Shown here: positions 36,868 to 45,239 of the stretch, piece by piece | How the letters are laid out: each line of letters opens with the position of its first letter | How positions within the stretch are numbered: the first letter of the stretch is position 1 | Origin: Neorhodopirellula lusitana | GTDB taxonomy: Bacteria; Planctomycetota; Planctomycetia; Pirellulales; Pirellulaceae | Assembly (NCBI RefSeq): GCF_900182915.1 | Contig: NZ_FXUG01000001.1 | Coordinates: 930,001 to 994,000 of the forward strand | DNA: 64,000 nucleotides | Reading direction: 5' to 3' | The notes under the pieces: model-generated | Database searches by the model: none | The model's input: only the letters and a program-made list of their open reading frames with translations | What the model was told of the DNA's origin: nothing | Program-made: the position numbers and the translations under genes

Positions 36868-38220
36868 TCAATTGGCTTCTTCGCGTAGTTCGCGAGCGAC
36901 CGTCAGATAGAAGTTTCTGGCCGTTGCGTTAACCATGTTTTTCGCCAGTTTCGTCAACGCGTCGGCTTTGACTTGCTTCGCCGCGGCATTTCCGTTGTCA
37001 ATCGCCAGCAAATGATCGGCAAGTTGTGCTGCCCACTGGTTGTCGTCGTCAGCCAACGCTTGGGAAGCCGATGCCAGAAGCTGGTCGGTTCCTCCCGCTA
37101 GCTTGGCGACACGTTCCGCTTCCGCCTTGGGAGAAAGGCGAAACAGGTTCGATGGGTTGCCGTCGTACCAGCCCAAATAGCCATTGAAGACGCTGCGAAC
37201 GCCCCACTCTGGATGTCCGTAGAAGGGTTGCAAGTAATCCTTGTTGGCTAGGTTTTCGGGAAGCTGCACGTACTCAACGAGTTCGTCAGGCGTCAGGCCT
37301 AGGTTCATGCCTTCGACCGTCTTATCGTGGATGAACTGAACGGCGGCATGGTAGTCGGTCACGACCTGCTTCACTTCCGCTGCACCCATGATCGGATTGG
37401 TATGCCCACCGACAAGTGACTCGGCATCATACGCGGCCAGCCTTCCCAGACTTTCCGCCCACAACCGCACGCTGCGGTTAGGCGTGCCGCGAATCGCGTA
37501 CAGGTTTGGAAATGAGCGATAGAAATTGTCGCCGGCAAACAACACCTTTCCCAACGGGTACCAAACGAAAAGCTGGTCATTGGTTTCGCCGGGCGATGAA
37601 ACGAGTTCGAGTTCGATGCCAGCAATGCGAATCGTTTGTTGCTGACCTTCCAGTAGATGCGTCGGCTTGGTGTCGTTGTCGGTCACAAAGGCGCGGCCGA
37701 CCTTTTGGGGATAGCGGACGGGGGCTACTCCATTGTTGATTCGCTGGTCCGGCGGCAACTTGAACCCGGCTTGTCGTGCGCCTCGTGCGGTTTGAACCGT
37801 CAGGCCGGCGGCCTTCAGGGGGCCCGCTTCGCTGCCGAAATTCTTGTGTGCCCAAACTTGCGGTCTCGCGTCGCCGAAAAACGCTGCCGCTCCGCCGGTA
37901 TGATCTCCGTGCGAGTGAGTGAAGATGATCGCCTTGACTGGTTTGTCACTGAGTTTGCGGAACTCCTTCGCAATCCGTTCGGCGTCATCCATCGACAAAC
38001 CGGTGTCGATGATGACGACACCCTCGTCACCAACAATCATTGAGACATTCGACACGCTATATCCAACAGCGACATAGGCGTTGTCAGAAACCTTGATGAT
38101 CTGCTCTTGGAACTGGGCACTTTGGTTCTTCAGCCGCTGGGTGGCTTGGCTCACTTCCTGGGCCAGACTTGAGCCCATGCTAAGTAACGAGAGGCAAAGA
38201 GACGCGATGAGTAGCTTCAT
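36868..38220 (-). CDS. MBL-fold alkylsulfatase-like hydrolase, secreted
   Basis: 450 residues, signal peptide about 1-20. The metallo-beta-lactamase core has THSHGDHTGG (His102, His104, Asp106, His107), then GETNDQLF, FAGDNFYRSFPNLYAIRG and GGHTNPIMG, which align with the type III (SdsA1/YjcS) alkylsulfatase pattern, including the NLYxxRG segment. The dimerisation-type helical region follows (about 300-440). Characterised enzymes are about 650 residues with a C-terminal SCP2-like domain; that domain is missing here, so this is a shortened form. It is a different fold from the nine S1 sulfatases and needs no formylglycine. Confidence 0.85.
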   Translation of the reverse strand: MKLLIASLCLSLLSMGSSLAQEVSQATQRLKNQSAQFQEQIIKVSDNAYVAVGYSVSNVSMIVGDEGVVIIDTGLSMDDAERIAKEFRKLSDKPVKAIIFTHSHGDHTGGAAAFFGDARPQVWAHKNFGSEAGPLKAAGLTVQTARGARQAGFKLPPDQRINNGVAPVRYPQKVGRAFVTDNDTKPTHLLEGQQQTIRIAGIELELVSSPGETNDQLFVWYPLGKVLFAGDNFYRSFPNLYAIRGTPNRSVRLWAESLGRLAAYDAESLVGGHTNPIMGAAEVKQVVTDYHAAVQFIHDKTVEGMNLGLTPDELVEYVQLPENLANKDYLQPFYGHPEWGVRSVFNGYLGWYDGNPSNLFRLSPKAEAERVAKLAGGTDQLLASASQALADDDNQWAAQLADHLLAIDNGNAAAKQVKADALTKLAKNMVNATARNFYLTVARELREEAN

Positions 38221-38329
38221 AAGAATGTTCCTTTAAGATGATTTTGAACGTGGATGAAAGACGCGAGGCTCGCTTCGAGCAATATGTTGTTGGACGTCCC
38301 GCCGAACAGGTTGGAAATGGGGGCGATGC

Positions 38330-38776
38330 CTATTTGCCCAGGGAAGACAGGTTCTTTTGCATGCTCCCTAGAGCGTTTTGCATGGCGTGAAGATCTGACT
38401 TGGAAATGCCTTTTAAGGCTGCTTTTCGTAAGTCGTCCAACAGGGGCAATACCGTCTCAAGTTTCTGTCGCCCACGACGCGTCAAGCTGATCATGACGAT
38501 GCGAGCGTCCTCACTGGAGGCATTTCGCTGGACAAACTGGTGTTCGACAAGACGATCCAATTGTCGCTTGACCGTCGTTGGATCGCGAATCATCAGCGAT
38601 GCTAACTCGTTCATGGAGAGCGGTTCGCTGGCATCCGCCAAGGTAATTAGAGTTTGTGTTTCCTCGGGCGAGTAAGGCCAGTCGGCGTTCTTGAGAACCT
38701 TTGCCATTGCTGAGCGAATCTGATAGGCGACACGACCGATTGCAAAACCTGGAGATGATTCTGAGTCAAAGTGCAT
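38330..38776 (-). CDS. MarR family transcriptional regulator
   Basis: About 148 residues from the ATG at 38776, which has AGGGAGA upstream. The winged helix is clear: MNELASLMIRDPTTVKRQLD (recognition region) and RNASSEDARIVMISLTRRGR (wing with the conserved Asp-Arg). Its start lies 11 bases inside the end of the upstream DoxX-like gene, so the two are translationally linked. It precedes the MBL, SDR and NmrA-like genes on the same strand. It probably represses this cluster in response to a small ligand; that is inference from MarR biology. Confidence 0.93.
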   Translation of the reverse strand: MHFDSESSPGFAIGRVAYQIRSAMAKVLKNADWPYSPEETQTLITLADASEPLSMNELASLMIRDPTTVKRQLDRLVEHQFVQRNASSEDARIVMISLTRRGRQKLETVLPLLDDLRKAALKGISKSDLHAMQNALGSMQKNLSSLGK

Positions 38777-39227
38777 TGAGTTCTCCCTGCGAGGCTGGCG
38801 AGGAAACCGTGGTGGAGGCACCGAAGATCGGTCGATACCAATCGAAGTGACAGTAAATCAAGAAGGCGCATGCGCCGAAATCCAAAAGACCGATGACTCG
38901 ATATTGATCAGCGAAAAACGTCACGTACAGCAGGATATTGAACGCATAAGGCAGGGACATCAGGATCGCCAGTGGCGATGTCCGTTGGAAGAACATCAAG
39001 GTGCCGGTGACTGTTTTGAAAAAGCCAACCCAGAAGATCAGGTAGCCTGTGTTCTGCAGCGCGAGCATGAAATGGCCCAGGTCATCGGGTGGGTCACTGA
39101 CTGGATAGCCGTTGAAGGCGAAGCCCATGGTCATGATCCCCGTCCCAAAAAGGAACAGTGCGAAAAGGATCCGCGCTACCAAAGCAAGACGCGGAAGCCG
39201 AACGTTGCGTTGATCCGGTTGAGGCAT
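38766..39227 (-). CDS. DoxX-like small membrane protein
   Basis: About 153 residues with four hydrophobic segments (approximately 20-40, 58-78, 84-104 and 110-128). The pattern resembles DoxX-like/DUF4149-type membrane proteins (ALVARILFALFLFGTGIM, then QNTGYLIFWVGFFKTVTGTL). The ATG at 39227 is preferred to the in-frame TTG at 39239. It overlaps the MarR gene by 11 bases, so it heads that operon. Function is unknown; DoxX relatives are linked to redox or thiosulfate processes, but this one is only loosely similar. Confidence 0.75.
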   Translation of the reverse strand: MPQPDQRNVRLPRLALVARILFALFLFGTGIMTMGFAFNGYPVSDPPDDLGHFMLALQNTGYLIFWVGFFKTVTGTLMFFQRTSPLAILMSLPYAFNILLYVTFFADQYRVIGLLDFGACAFLIYCHFDWYRPIFGASTTVSSPASQGELNAL

Positions 39228-39849
39228 GGGCTGGTTCAAGTGGGTGGAATTGCCGGTGGGGCCGAGTGCGGGAAGTAGGCGACCGTGAGCAGAGCGAAAC
39301 TTATTTGCTGTATAGTACAGGTAGTGGTGTTGGTGTCAACATTTGGAATCAGGGAATCGTGGGAGGCGAGGTCCCGCATCGAGATCACCCCGCAGGCATT
39401 GACGCCGGCAAAACACAGCACGCTGCTGGTCGGGTGGTTTAACATTGCCGGCGATATGGCTCTGTTCGCCCTATAAGAAAAGGTGCCTTTTCAGCGTGAT
39501 CGCAGGCCTTCGGTGCGAGAGAGCCTGGATGCCGGTTGCGATTGCACCCCACGCCAATCCGTCAGTTCGCCGGACGAGAATACCTTCAAACGCAGGTTTG
39601 CGTGCACCGCTTCAATCGAATGGACACCTTGGCGTGATCGAGTTGTACCACCACAGCCATCGGTCCGATTCGGAGACGAGGTAGTTCCCTAGCTACTCCG
39701 CGGAACACCGATGGATGCAACGGCTCTCGAAAGACGCCAAAACCGTTTTCGTGACCCAGTCATGCTCACGTCCTTGTTTGTGCGCCGGGATTGTTTGTAC
39801 GCCGGGATTCCTTCTGGTTTGGTGCGACTGGTCCTTGCCCGAGAGGCCG
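39228..39849. other. Intergenic gap with a 17-bp direct repeat
   Basis: 622 bases without a supported gene. TTGTTTGTGCGCCGGGA (39774-39790) is followed at once by a copy with one change (39791-39807). Short frames here have no protein-like features. Confidence 0.6.
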
Positions 39850-41433
39850 TCAGCGAGTCGCTGATACCGGTTGGATTGCCAGTTCTTCATATTGATCTGG
39901 CAGCATCCAAAATAGGTCCTTCCAGTACCCGGTGTCATTGGGTTGAGCTGATCCCGGTGTTGTTCTTCCTTGCGTGATGATCTCGTTGATCTTCTTTTTC
40001 AAACGATCGGCGACCTCCGGGTTCTGTTCGAGCACGTTGTTGGTTTCCAGTGGATCTGTGGCGAGGTCGAACAGTTCCGCATCGTGCTTTTCGCTCGGCA
40101 GGATGAGCTTCCAATTTTGATCCGTGATGGCGTATCTCGCGTCGTTGCCGTGATTGATCAAAGGTAGCCGCTGGTGCTTTGGATCAGTGCTTTGCAACAC
40201 CGATAGAAAGCTCTGACTGTCTTCCCCAGCGTCCACTGGCAGGCTGGCACCGATCAACTCGGCCACCGTCGACAAGATGTCGACTTGCCCTACCAGGCCA
40301 TCGTATTGACGAGCTGGTTGTTCAATGCCGGCTGGCCAACGCACCATGAAAGGAACTCGGTGCCCACCTTCATACACGTAGCGTTTGCTACCTCGATAGC
40401 CTCCACGGCTGTCATGCTGGTAGTTCTCCAGACTTTGTTTCCAGTGGTACTCCGGACCATTGTCGCTCGTGAAGAGGATTAATGTGTTGTCATCGATGCC
40501 GCTTGTTTCCAGGAAATCCAAGACACGTCCGATGTGATAATCGGTTTCGATCACGAATTCGCCGTAGGCACCACATTCACCTTGACCATGAAATTCAGGA
40601 CGAGGGCACACCGGGTAGTGCGGTGATGTGAATGGCAAGTACAGAAAGAAAGGAGTGCCTTGCTTGGCAGCCTCGGTCTTTTGGGACATCCAATCGATCG
40701 CCTTATCGGCGAAGCGAGTTAAGCACTCGTTGTCGATGAAATCCGGCGCGATCTCGAAACCCGGTTGCCCCAACTTCTCTTTTGTCTGCTCTGGCGTCGT
40801 GTCATAGGGCGGCATGATTCGGTAGTCCGACATGCGATCGTTTGGCTTTTTGTTGGTAAACAACGTTGGCGGAACAACCGCATAGCGACCTTCAAACCAA
40901 GCTAAGATTCCATAGTTCAGAGATGCGGGAATGCCGTAGTAGTAATCAAACCCTTTGTCCAATGGCATGTTGAGAACCGGCTTGGACCAGTCTCGGTTTT
41001 TTGGTGTGCCTGGAAAGTCCATCCCTAGGTGCCACTTGCCAACCATGCCCGTGTCGTAACCGTTTTCGCCAAGCAGGGAAGCGAGCGTCATGCGTTGGTC
41101 CGTGATCAGGCACTCGCCTTCGGCCAACATCACGTGCTGTTTCATTCGGGTACGCCAACAGTATCGACCCGTTAGCAATCCATAGCGTGACGGTGAACAC
41201 ACCGAGTCCGCACTGTGTGCGTTAGTGAACGCGATGCCTTCTTTGGCCAGTCGATCCATGTTGGGCGTTTGGAACTTAGCATCCGGATTCAATGCCGACA
41301 CGTCACCATAGCCCTGGTCATCAGTGTAGATGACGATGATGTTCGGTTTGGCGGCCTCCACGCTTGCTTGGTTCAAGCCACTGTGCAATTGGATTAGTAG
41401 CAGTGTCAGGATGGAAGCAGATCGAAGAATCAT
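39850..41433 (-). CDS. Type I (S1) sulfatase I
   Basis: About 527 residues from the ATG at 41433 (a TTG 12 bases upstream is in frame); signal peptide about 1-24. Markers: YTDDQGYGDVSALNPDAKF near 36, formylglycine motif CSPSRYGLLTGRYCWRTRM with Cys79, GKWHLGM, PFTSPHYPVCP, TSDNGPEYHWKQS. The GRYCWRTRM sequence is typical of the arylsulfatase-A branch. It stands alone, separated from the other sulfatase groups, and faces a long gap before the second DUF1559 gene. Substrate unknown. Confidence 0.93.
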   Translation of the reverse strand: MILRSASILTLLLIQLHSGLNQASVEAAKPNIIVIYTDDQGYGDVSALNPDAKFQTPNMDRLAKEGIAFTNAHSADSVCSPSRYGLLTGRYCWRTRMKQHVMLAEGECLITDQRMTLASLLGENGYDTGMVGKWHLGMDFPGTPKNRDWSKPVLNMPLDKGFDYYYGIPASLNYGILAWFEGRYAVVPPTLFTNKKPNDRMSDYRIMPPYDTTPEQTKEKLGQPGFEIAPDFIDNECLTRFADKAIDWMSQKTEAAKQGTPFFLYLPFTSPHYPVCPRPEFHGQGECGAYGEFVIETDYHIGRVLDFLETSGIDDNTLILFTSDNGPEYHWKQSLENYQHDSRGGYRGSKRYVYEGGHRVPFMVRWPAGIEQPARQYDGLVGQVDILSTVAELIGASLPVDAGEDSQSFLSVLQSTDPKHQRLPLINHGNDARYAITDQNWKLILPSEKHDAELFDLATDPLETNNVLEQNPEVADRLKKKINEIITQGRTTPGSAQPNDTGYWKDLFWMLPDQYEELAIQPVSATR

Positions 41434-42249
41434 GTTTGGGTCCAAAGTTGTTGTTGGCTAACGAAGTTCGCGGATTGGCCGTGACGATCAGAGTGCGCGA
41501 TCCAATGGCACGACCGTGCACGGGAAGATTGCATCGAGTGTGGTTGAACCACTTGCTGTTGCATGGACACGACGTTCATCAAACTCGGATGTTTGAATCG
41601 ATGAGCGGTGCTATCGTTGCTTGCATCAACAAGCAAATCAACCGCACCAAGAGTCGCTTATGATTCAAGTGTGGCGAGACGAGGTATCCACTTTTCGGTG
41701 CTCACTTGTTACCCACCCGTTGGCTATGCCTCGATTGAAACGCCATTCGTAGTCAGTTTGCTCAACGACTGTTTGTTTCGTGGTGAATGGCAACGTCAGC
41801 CTGAAATGCTTCCAGGATGAATGAGTGTGATGGGTTTCGCGTTGGAACGGCAACTCTTTCAGTTGCGTGCCGAGCAGGTGCCTGGTATTCGAGCGTTTTC
41901 GTAACCGTTTGCGCAATGTCGAGGCATTACCAGTGCTCCAAAGTGCTACCTACGAAAATGATTGCTCAGATTGAGTGGTGCGTCGAGTGTTGGCTGAGGA
42001 GTCGAGTTTCCCGTTGGCTTGCGGGGAAGGGCTGCTTAGGGTTCTTTGCTGGAGCTTGTTCAAAAAAGAGTACGTGCCTGGTGTGTTTTTTGCTCTTTTT
42101 GAGCATTTCCTCTAAGGTTGGCGAGTGGCCTTCCTTCCATGCATTGGATCTGACTTGGCTGGATCCACGTGGCGTTCCTGCCTTGGTCGGTTAAGCAGAC
42201 CAGTGGTGGTTCTGCCCCCCTCTATAACGTTGAATGAAACGTACGTGAA
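41434..42249. other. Long divergent intergenic region
   Basis: 816 bases between sulfatase I and DUF1559 protein 2. Frames of up to 125 codons exist but have no signal, domain or good start. An A/T-rich inverted repeat is at 42060-42102. It may contain a long leader or a small RNA, but nothing specific is visible. Confidence 0.4.
42060..42102. promoter_or_regulatory. Inverted repeat in DUF1559 leader region
   Basis: TCAAAAAAGAG and CTCTTTTTGA (one-base bulge) form arms about 22 bases apart. It lies roughly 150 bases before the DUF1559 start and could be a terminator of an upstream transcript or a leader structure. Confidence 0.4.
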
Positions 42250-43455
42250 ATGAAATTGAATCAAATAAGACGAACTCTCGGCTTTACTCTCGTGGAGCTT
42301 TTGGTTGTTATTGCCATTATTGGCGTGCTTGTGGGGCTGCTTTTGCCTGCGGTGCAGTCAGCCCGCGAGGCGGCAAGGCGAATGAGTTGCAGCAACAACT
42401 TCAAGCAGATCGGACTCGCACTGCACAACTACCACGCGGCGTTCGGAAGACTGCCGATGCAAGAGGGAGGCACGACAAACGCAGCCAACGCGGATTCGCC
42501 CAGCCCAGAGTCGACGATTGCGACATCGCATAATCGTTTGCGTCTGAGTTGGTTGGTTCCACTGACTCCATTCATTGAGCAGCAGGCATTGTGGGAACAA
42601 ATCTCGAATCCGCTTGACCCCAATGAAGATGGTGTCGCTCCCTTCTTTCAAGCAATGGGTGGTTCGCCCGCGACATACTTAGCCAACTACACAGCTGGAT
42701 CCGAGTACAAGCCTTGGCTCACCGATATTGTGTCGTTTCGTTGCCCTAGCGATCCCGGTCGAGGTCTTCCGTCACAAGGCCGTACCAATTACGCCGCCTG
42801 CCTGGGCGATGCGCCTCACTTCAATTCCAGAGGCAACAAGCTGGATACCGGAAGTGACTGGGGAATTTACGAAGCTAACATCGCGTGCCGCGGCATGTTC
42901 ATGGCTCGTCGTTCGATGCAGTTCCGTGACGTGCTCGACGGACTGTCCAATACCGTTGCGGCTGGTGAAATCATGACCGACTTGGGAGTCAACGACGTTC
43001 GTCAGCGCCCGATTGTTCCAGCGACCGGAAACGTTCGCACCGATGGTGCTGGATACTGCCAGCCTCATATCAGTGAAACCAGGCCCACCGTTTACGACGA
43101 GCAGTTGACGACGATTGTCAGTCAAGAGCAGCGTCGTGGTTCACGCTGGGCGTATGGTCGTCCGCTATACACCGGGATGACCACAATTCTTCCGCCGAAC
43201 AGTGAGCTGTGCATGCACTCGTTTCTTGATGGTGATGGGGACGGCGTCGTGCCTCCCAGCAGCCATCATCCGGGCGGCTGTCATGTCTTGATGGGCGATG
43301 GTGCGATTCGTTTCATAACCGACAGCATTGAAGCAGGCAGTTCGAGTAACCCGCCTGCGTCGTGGGCAAACATTGGACCGTCGCCAAACCCATATGGGCT
43401 TTGGGGATCGCTCGGCACACGTGCTGCCTCTGAAGTGATCAAAGAAGAATTCTAA
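42250..43455 (+). CDS. DUF1559 prepilin-like protein 2
   Basis: 401 residues. It has the type IV prepilin-like leader (MKLNQIRRTLG, then FTLVELLVVIAIIGVLVG), the conserved AAREAARRMSCSNNFKQIGL segment and the C-terminal H-X9-DG signature (HVLMGDGAIRFITDSI). It is the same family and subtype as the protein at 22182-23465, with matching landmarks such as FRCPSDPGRGLPSQGRTN and an alike C-terminus (NPYGLWGSLGTRAASEVI). A small lipoprotein gene follows on the same strand after a perfect hairpin. Probably an exported pseudopilin-like structural protein; function not established. Confidence 0.94.
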   Translation: MKLNQIRRTLGFTLVELLVVIAIIGVLVGLLLPAVQSAREAARRMSCSNNFKQIGLALHNYHAAFGRLPMQEGGTTNAANADSPSPESTIATSHNRLRLSWLVPLTPFIEQQALWEQISNPLDPNEDGVAPFFQAMGGSPATYLANYTAGSEYKPWLTDIVSFRCPSDPGRGLPSQGRTNYAACLGDAPHFNSRGNKLDTGSDWGIYEANIACRGMFMARRSMQFRDVLDGLSNTVAAGEIMTDLGVNDVRQRPIVPATGNVRTDGAGYCQPHISETRPTVYDEQLTTIVSQEQRRGSRWAYGRPLYTGMTTILPPNSELCMHSFLDGDGDGVVPPSSHHPGGCHVLMGDGAIRFITDSIEAGSSSNPPASWANIGPSPNPYGLWGSLGTRAASEVIKEEF

Positions 43456-43522
43456 TTTGCCAGGTTCGGCGGTCGCGTCGGTCCAAGGTGGCCGCTCCGT
43501 CTTAAGTAACCAGTTCGTGTTA

Positions 43523-43545
43523 AGCAACCAGTTTCACTGGTTGCT
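43523..43545 (+). terminator. Perfect hairpin between DUF1559 gene and lipoprotein gene
   Basis: AGCAACCAG and CTGGTTGCT form a 9-bp stem with loop TTTCA. A related direct copy of the left arm (TTAAGTAACCAGTT) precedes it at 43502-43515. With no T tract it may be an attenuator or a 3-prime stabilising structure that lowers lipoprotein expression. Confidence 0.55.
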
Positions 43546-43583
43546 ATTAGCCTAAACCCTTTCCTGTTAATTGAGTGGATTTG

Positions 43584-43763
43584 ATGAAATCGTACCTGGC
43601 ATTGTTGTTCGTTGCTGTTGGAAGTCTAACGGCCATGGGATGTGGTAGTAGCGAAAATGCATCTGTAGCGGGCGCAGACGAAATCGCGCAGTACATCAAT
43701 GAGAATCCCGCAGCGGCCACACCGCCAATCGTTTCGGATGCGAAAGAGGGACCTCGCGACTGA
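43584..43763 (+). CDS. Small lipoprotein paired with DUF1559 gene (copy 2)
   Basis: 59 residues from the ATG at 43584 (a GTG nine bases upstream is in frame). Lipoprotein signal: hydrophobic 4-16, lipobox AMGC with Cys at about 17. The mature part is short and polar (GADEIAQYINENPAAATPPI), with a segment EIAQYINENP reminiscent of LAEFLKMQDA in the copy after the first DUF1559 gene. It lies about 130 bases downstream of DUF1559 protein 2. Position and signal support it being a real gene; no function is known. Confidence 0.72.
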   Translation: MKSYLALLFVAVGSLTAMGCGSSENASVAGADEIAQYINENPAAATPPIVSDAKEGPRD

Positions 43764-43949
43764 GGTTGAGCATCGACTGAACGAGTAAAGATGACATTAC
43801 GCGAATTGCAGCGTCAGGCGGTCATTGTCGCATGATGATGGCTGCCTTGCGTCTAGCATTTCAGGTCATTCGTCGCTCGGGTCATCCGCCGATCACCAGG
43901 ATGCGGTAAAGGTGTCTGGGCGAGTGAGCTGGCTTTCTGCGAACGCCTA

Positions 43950-44360
43950 TTACAGCGATAGGCGGAGATCAAAAACCCAGCGCGTGTCGAACCAGTCGTC
44001 GTCGCCGGCGGTGACCCCAGCGGCGACGCCGAATTCCCATAGTCCCATGTCGTTTTCCGGCCCGAGGACGAAACGGGCACCGGGTAACGCTTGAACCGCA
44101 CAGGTGCTTTGCCCCAGCGATTCAATCCAATCCTGGTCCTCAGCGACCCAGGCGTTCACATCCCACTCCGGACCGTACACACCCGTCAACGTGAAAATGG
44201 GGGTCCGAGCCGGTCGGGACAAAACCGATGCGACGAAACCACCGCTGACCAAAATCATCACGATCAGGCACAGAGCTAGCAACAATGGTTTCCGAGCCGC
44301 AGGTCGCTTGGCCGCTATGAACGAGGATTCCGTGGTGGCGTGGCGGTGGGAACTCGTCAT
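43950..44360 (-). CDS. Small single-pass membrane protein, function unknown
   Basis: About 136 residues from the ATG at 44360. A basic N-terminus (1-25) is followed by a membrane helix (about 26-46, LLLALCLIVMILVSGGFVAS), and the exported part contains a conserved-looking block YGPEWDVNAWVAEDQDWIES and FVLGPENDMGLWEFGVAAG. I do not recognise a family. It stands alone between the lipoprotein gene and the toxin-antitoxin remnant. The frame is open to 44444 but the upstream part is not protein-like. Confidence 0.6.
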   Translation of the reverse strand: MTSSHRHATTESSFIAAKRPAARKPLLLALCLIVMILVSGGFVASVLSRPARTPIFTLTGVYGPEWDVNAWVAEDQDWIESLGQSTCAVQALPGARFVLGPENDMGLWEFGVAAGVTAGDDDWFDTRWVFDLRLSL

Positions 44361-44719
44361 GCAACAGCACTCAACAGCGAATCGAACGGGATGCCTCCTC
44401 AATGGCGGCAAAACCCGAAACGGATCGCCACACGTTCGAATCATCGGAATGCGAGCAGCCTACATTTCGCTTGCAACGCGAAAAACCGGAACGATCCCAA
44501 CCACCGCCCGCATAACCGATACAACTCAACGAACTCGACCGGTAAGCGCTCAACCGATCCGCAAGAACCCCAATCCAATCCGCCGTGCTGCCCAATCTGC
44601 CGTGCTGCTAGTCCGGATTCGTCGGGAAGTCCTAATCATTCAGTGGATTTCGTACTCAATACGGAGCCAAGGACTCCTGGCAAAGAAGGTTGCCCAATCC
44701 AATCCCCACTTCGTGAAAC

Positions 44720-45030
44720 TCGCGGATCTGACATCTCCAGACGCTACGCAAGTACTGGACGACGCCATCCTCGTTAGTTTGGAAAGCGAATTTGACAGCC
44801 ATGAACCGCAAGCGGCTCGCGATGCTCGGTCCGATGAAATCGGTAGCTGGACCAACGACAACGAGTGAAGTCGATATCATCATCCGACGCTGGGAAGACG
44901 ATCAGATCGGAATTGAACCACGAGATTGAATCCCACCCCGAAGCCATCCGCGAGATTCACGAAGCGTTCCAGTGGTATTGCGAATGGAGAAAAGACGTCG
45001 GCACAACAATCTGCAGTCTCTTAGAGTCCA
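44720..45030 (+). pseudogene. Decayed toxin-antitoxin module remnant
   Basis: Translated segments match the intact pair at 56573-57104. The first frame gives DDAILVSLESEFDSHEP and SDEIGSW against NAILASLDGLRDDEP and SDEIRSR of the antitoxin, but has no usable start codon. The second frame gives ELNHEIESHPEAIREIHEAF and QWYCEWRKDVGT against ELRYEIEFHP-type residues of the toxin (KLSYEIEFHPDAIREIREAV). The homology stops after LLEST, about half-way through the toxin, so the catalytic C-terminal half is gone. The nucleotide match (for example CCATCCGCGAGATTC) is strong, so this is a recent relic. Confidence 0.8.
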
Positions 45031-45167
45031 CGTCACTGGCGTTAGCGGCTGGAAGGTTGTTGATTGAGATTTTAACGGTGAGCGGCGATGCGTTAGCCGC
45101 CAGAGTCAGTTGTGGTACCCGCAGCTAGCGCTTCGCGGCTTAGTAAATTAGCTGTCTGTTGATGCCT

Positions 45168-45198
45168 GGCGGCTGACTTCGGAATGATCCGAGCCGCC
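45168..45198 (-). terminator. Hairpin downstream of the sigma/YHYH/PQQ operon
   Basis: GGCGGCT (45168-45174) pairs with AGCCGCC (45192-45198), with a second stem TCGGA/TCCGA inside. It lies about 40 bases beyond the PQQ-protein stop. A T tract is absent. Confidence 0.5.
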
Positions 45199-45239
45199 GC
45201 CTAGGTTCGCTTTGCTTTTGATCCTGCGTTCAGGCTGGA

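Noticed and set aside
36868-38220. Calling the MBL-fold enzyme a plain beta-lactamase
   Set aside because: The NLYxxRG and GETND segments and the helical region point to the alkylsulfatase branch; no beta-lactamase-specific features were seen.
41817-42194. Possible 125-residue Cys-rich protein before DUF1559 protein 2
   Set aside because: No ribosome-binding site, no conserved pattern, and it runs across an inverted repeat. A small RNA or leader is just as likely, so no gene is called.
44104-44868. 254-codon plus-strand frame
   Set aside because: Only its last ~45 codons resemble a protein (the antitoxin remnant); the rest is antisense to the small membrane-protein gene. Recorded as pseudogene instead.
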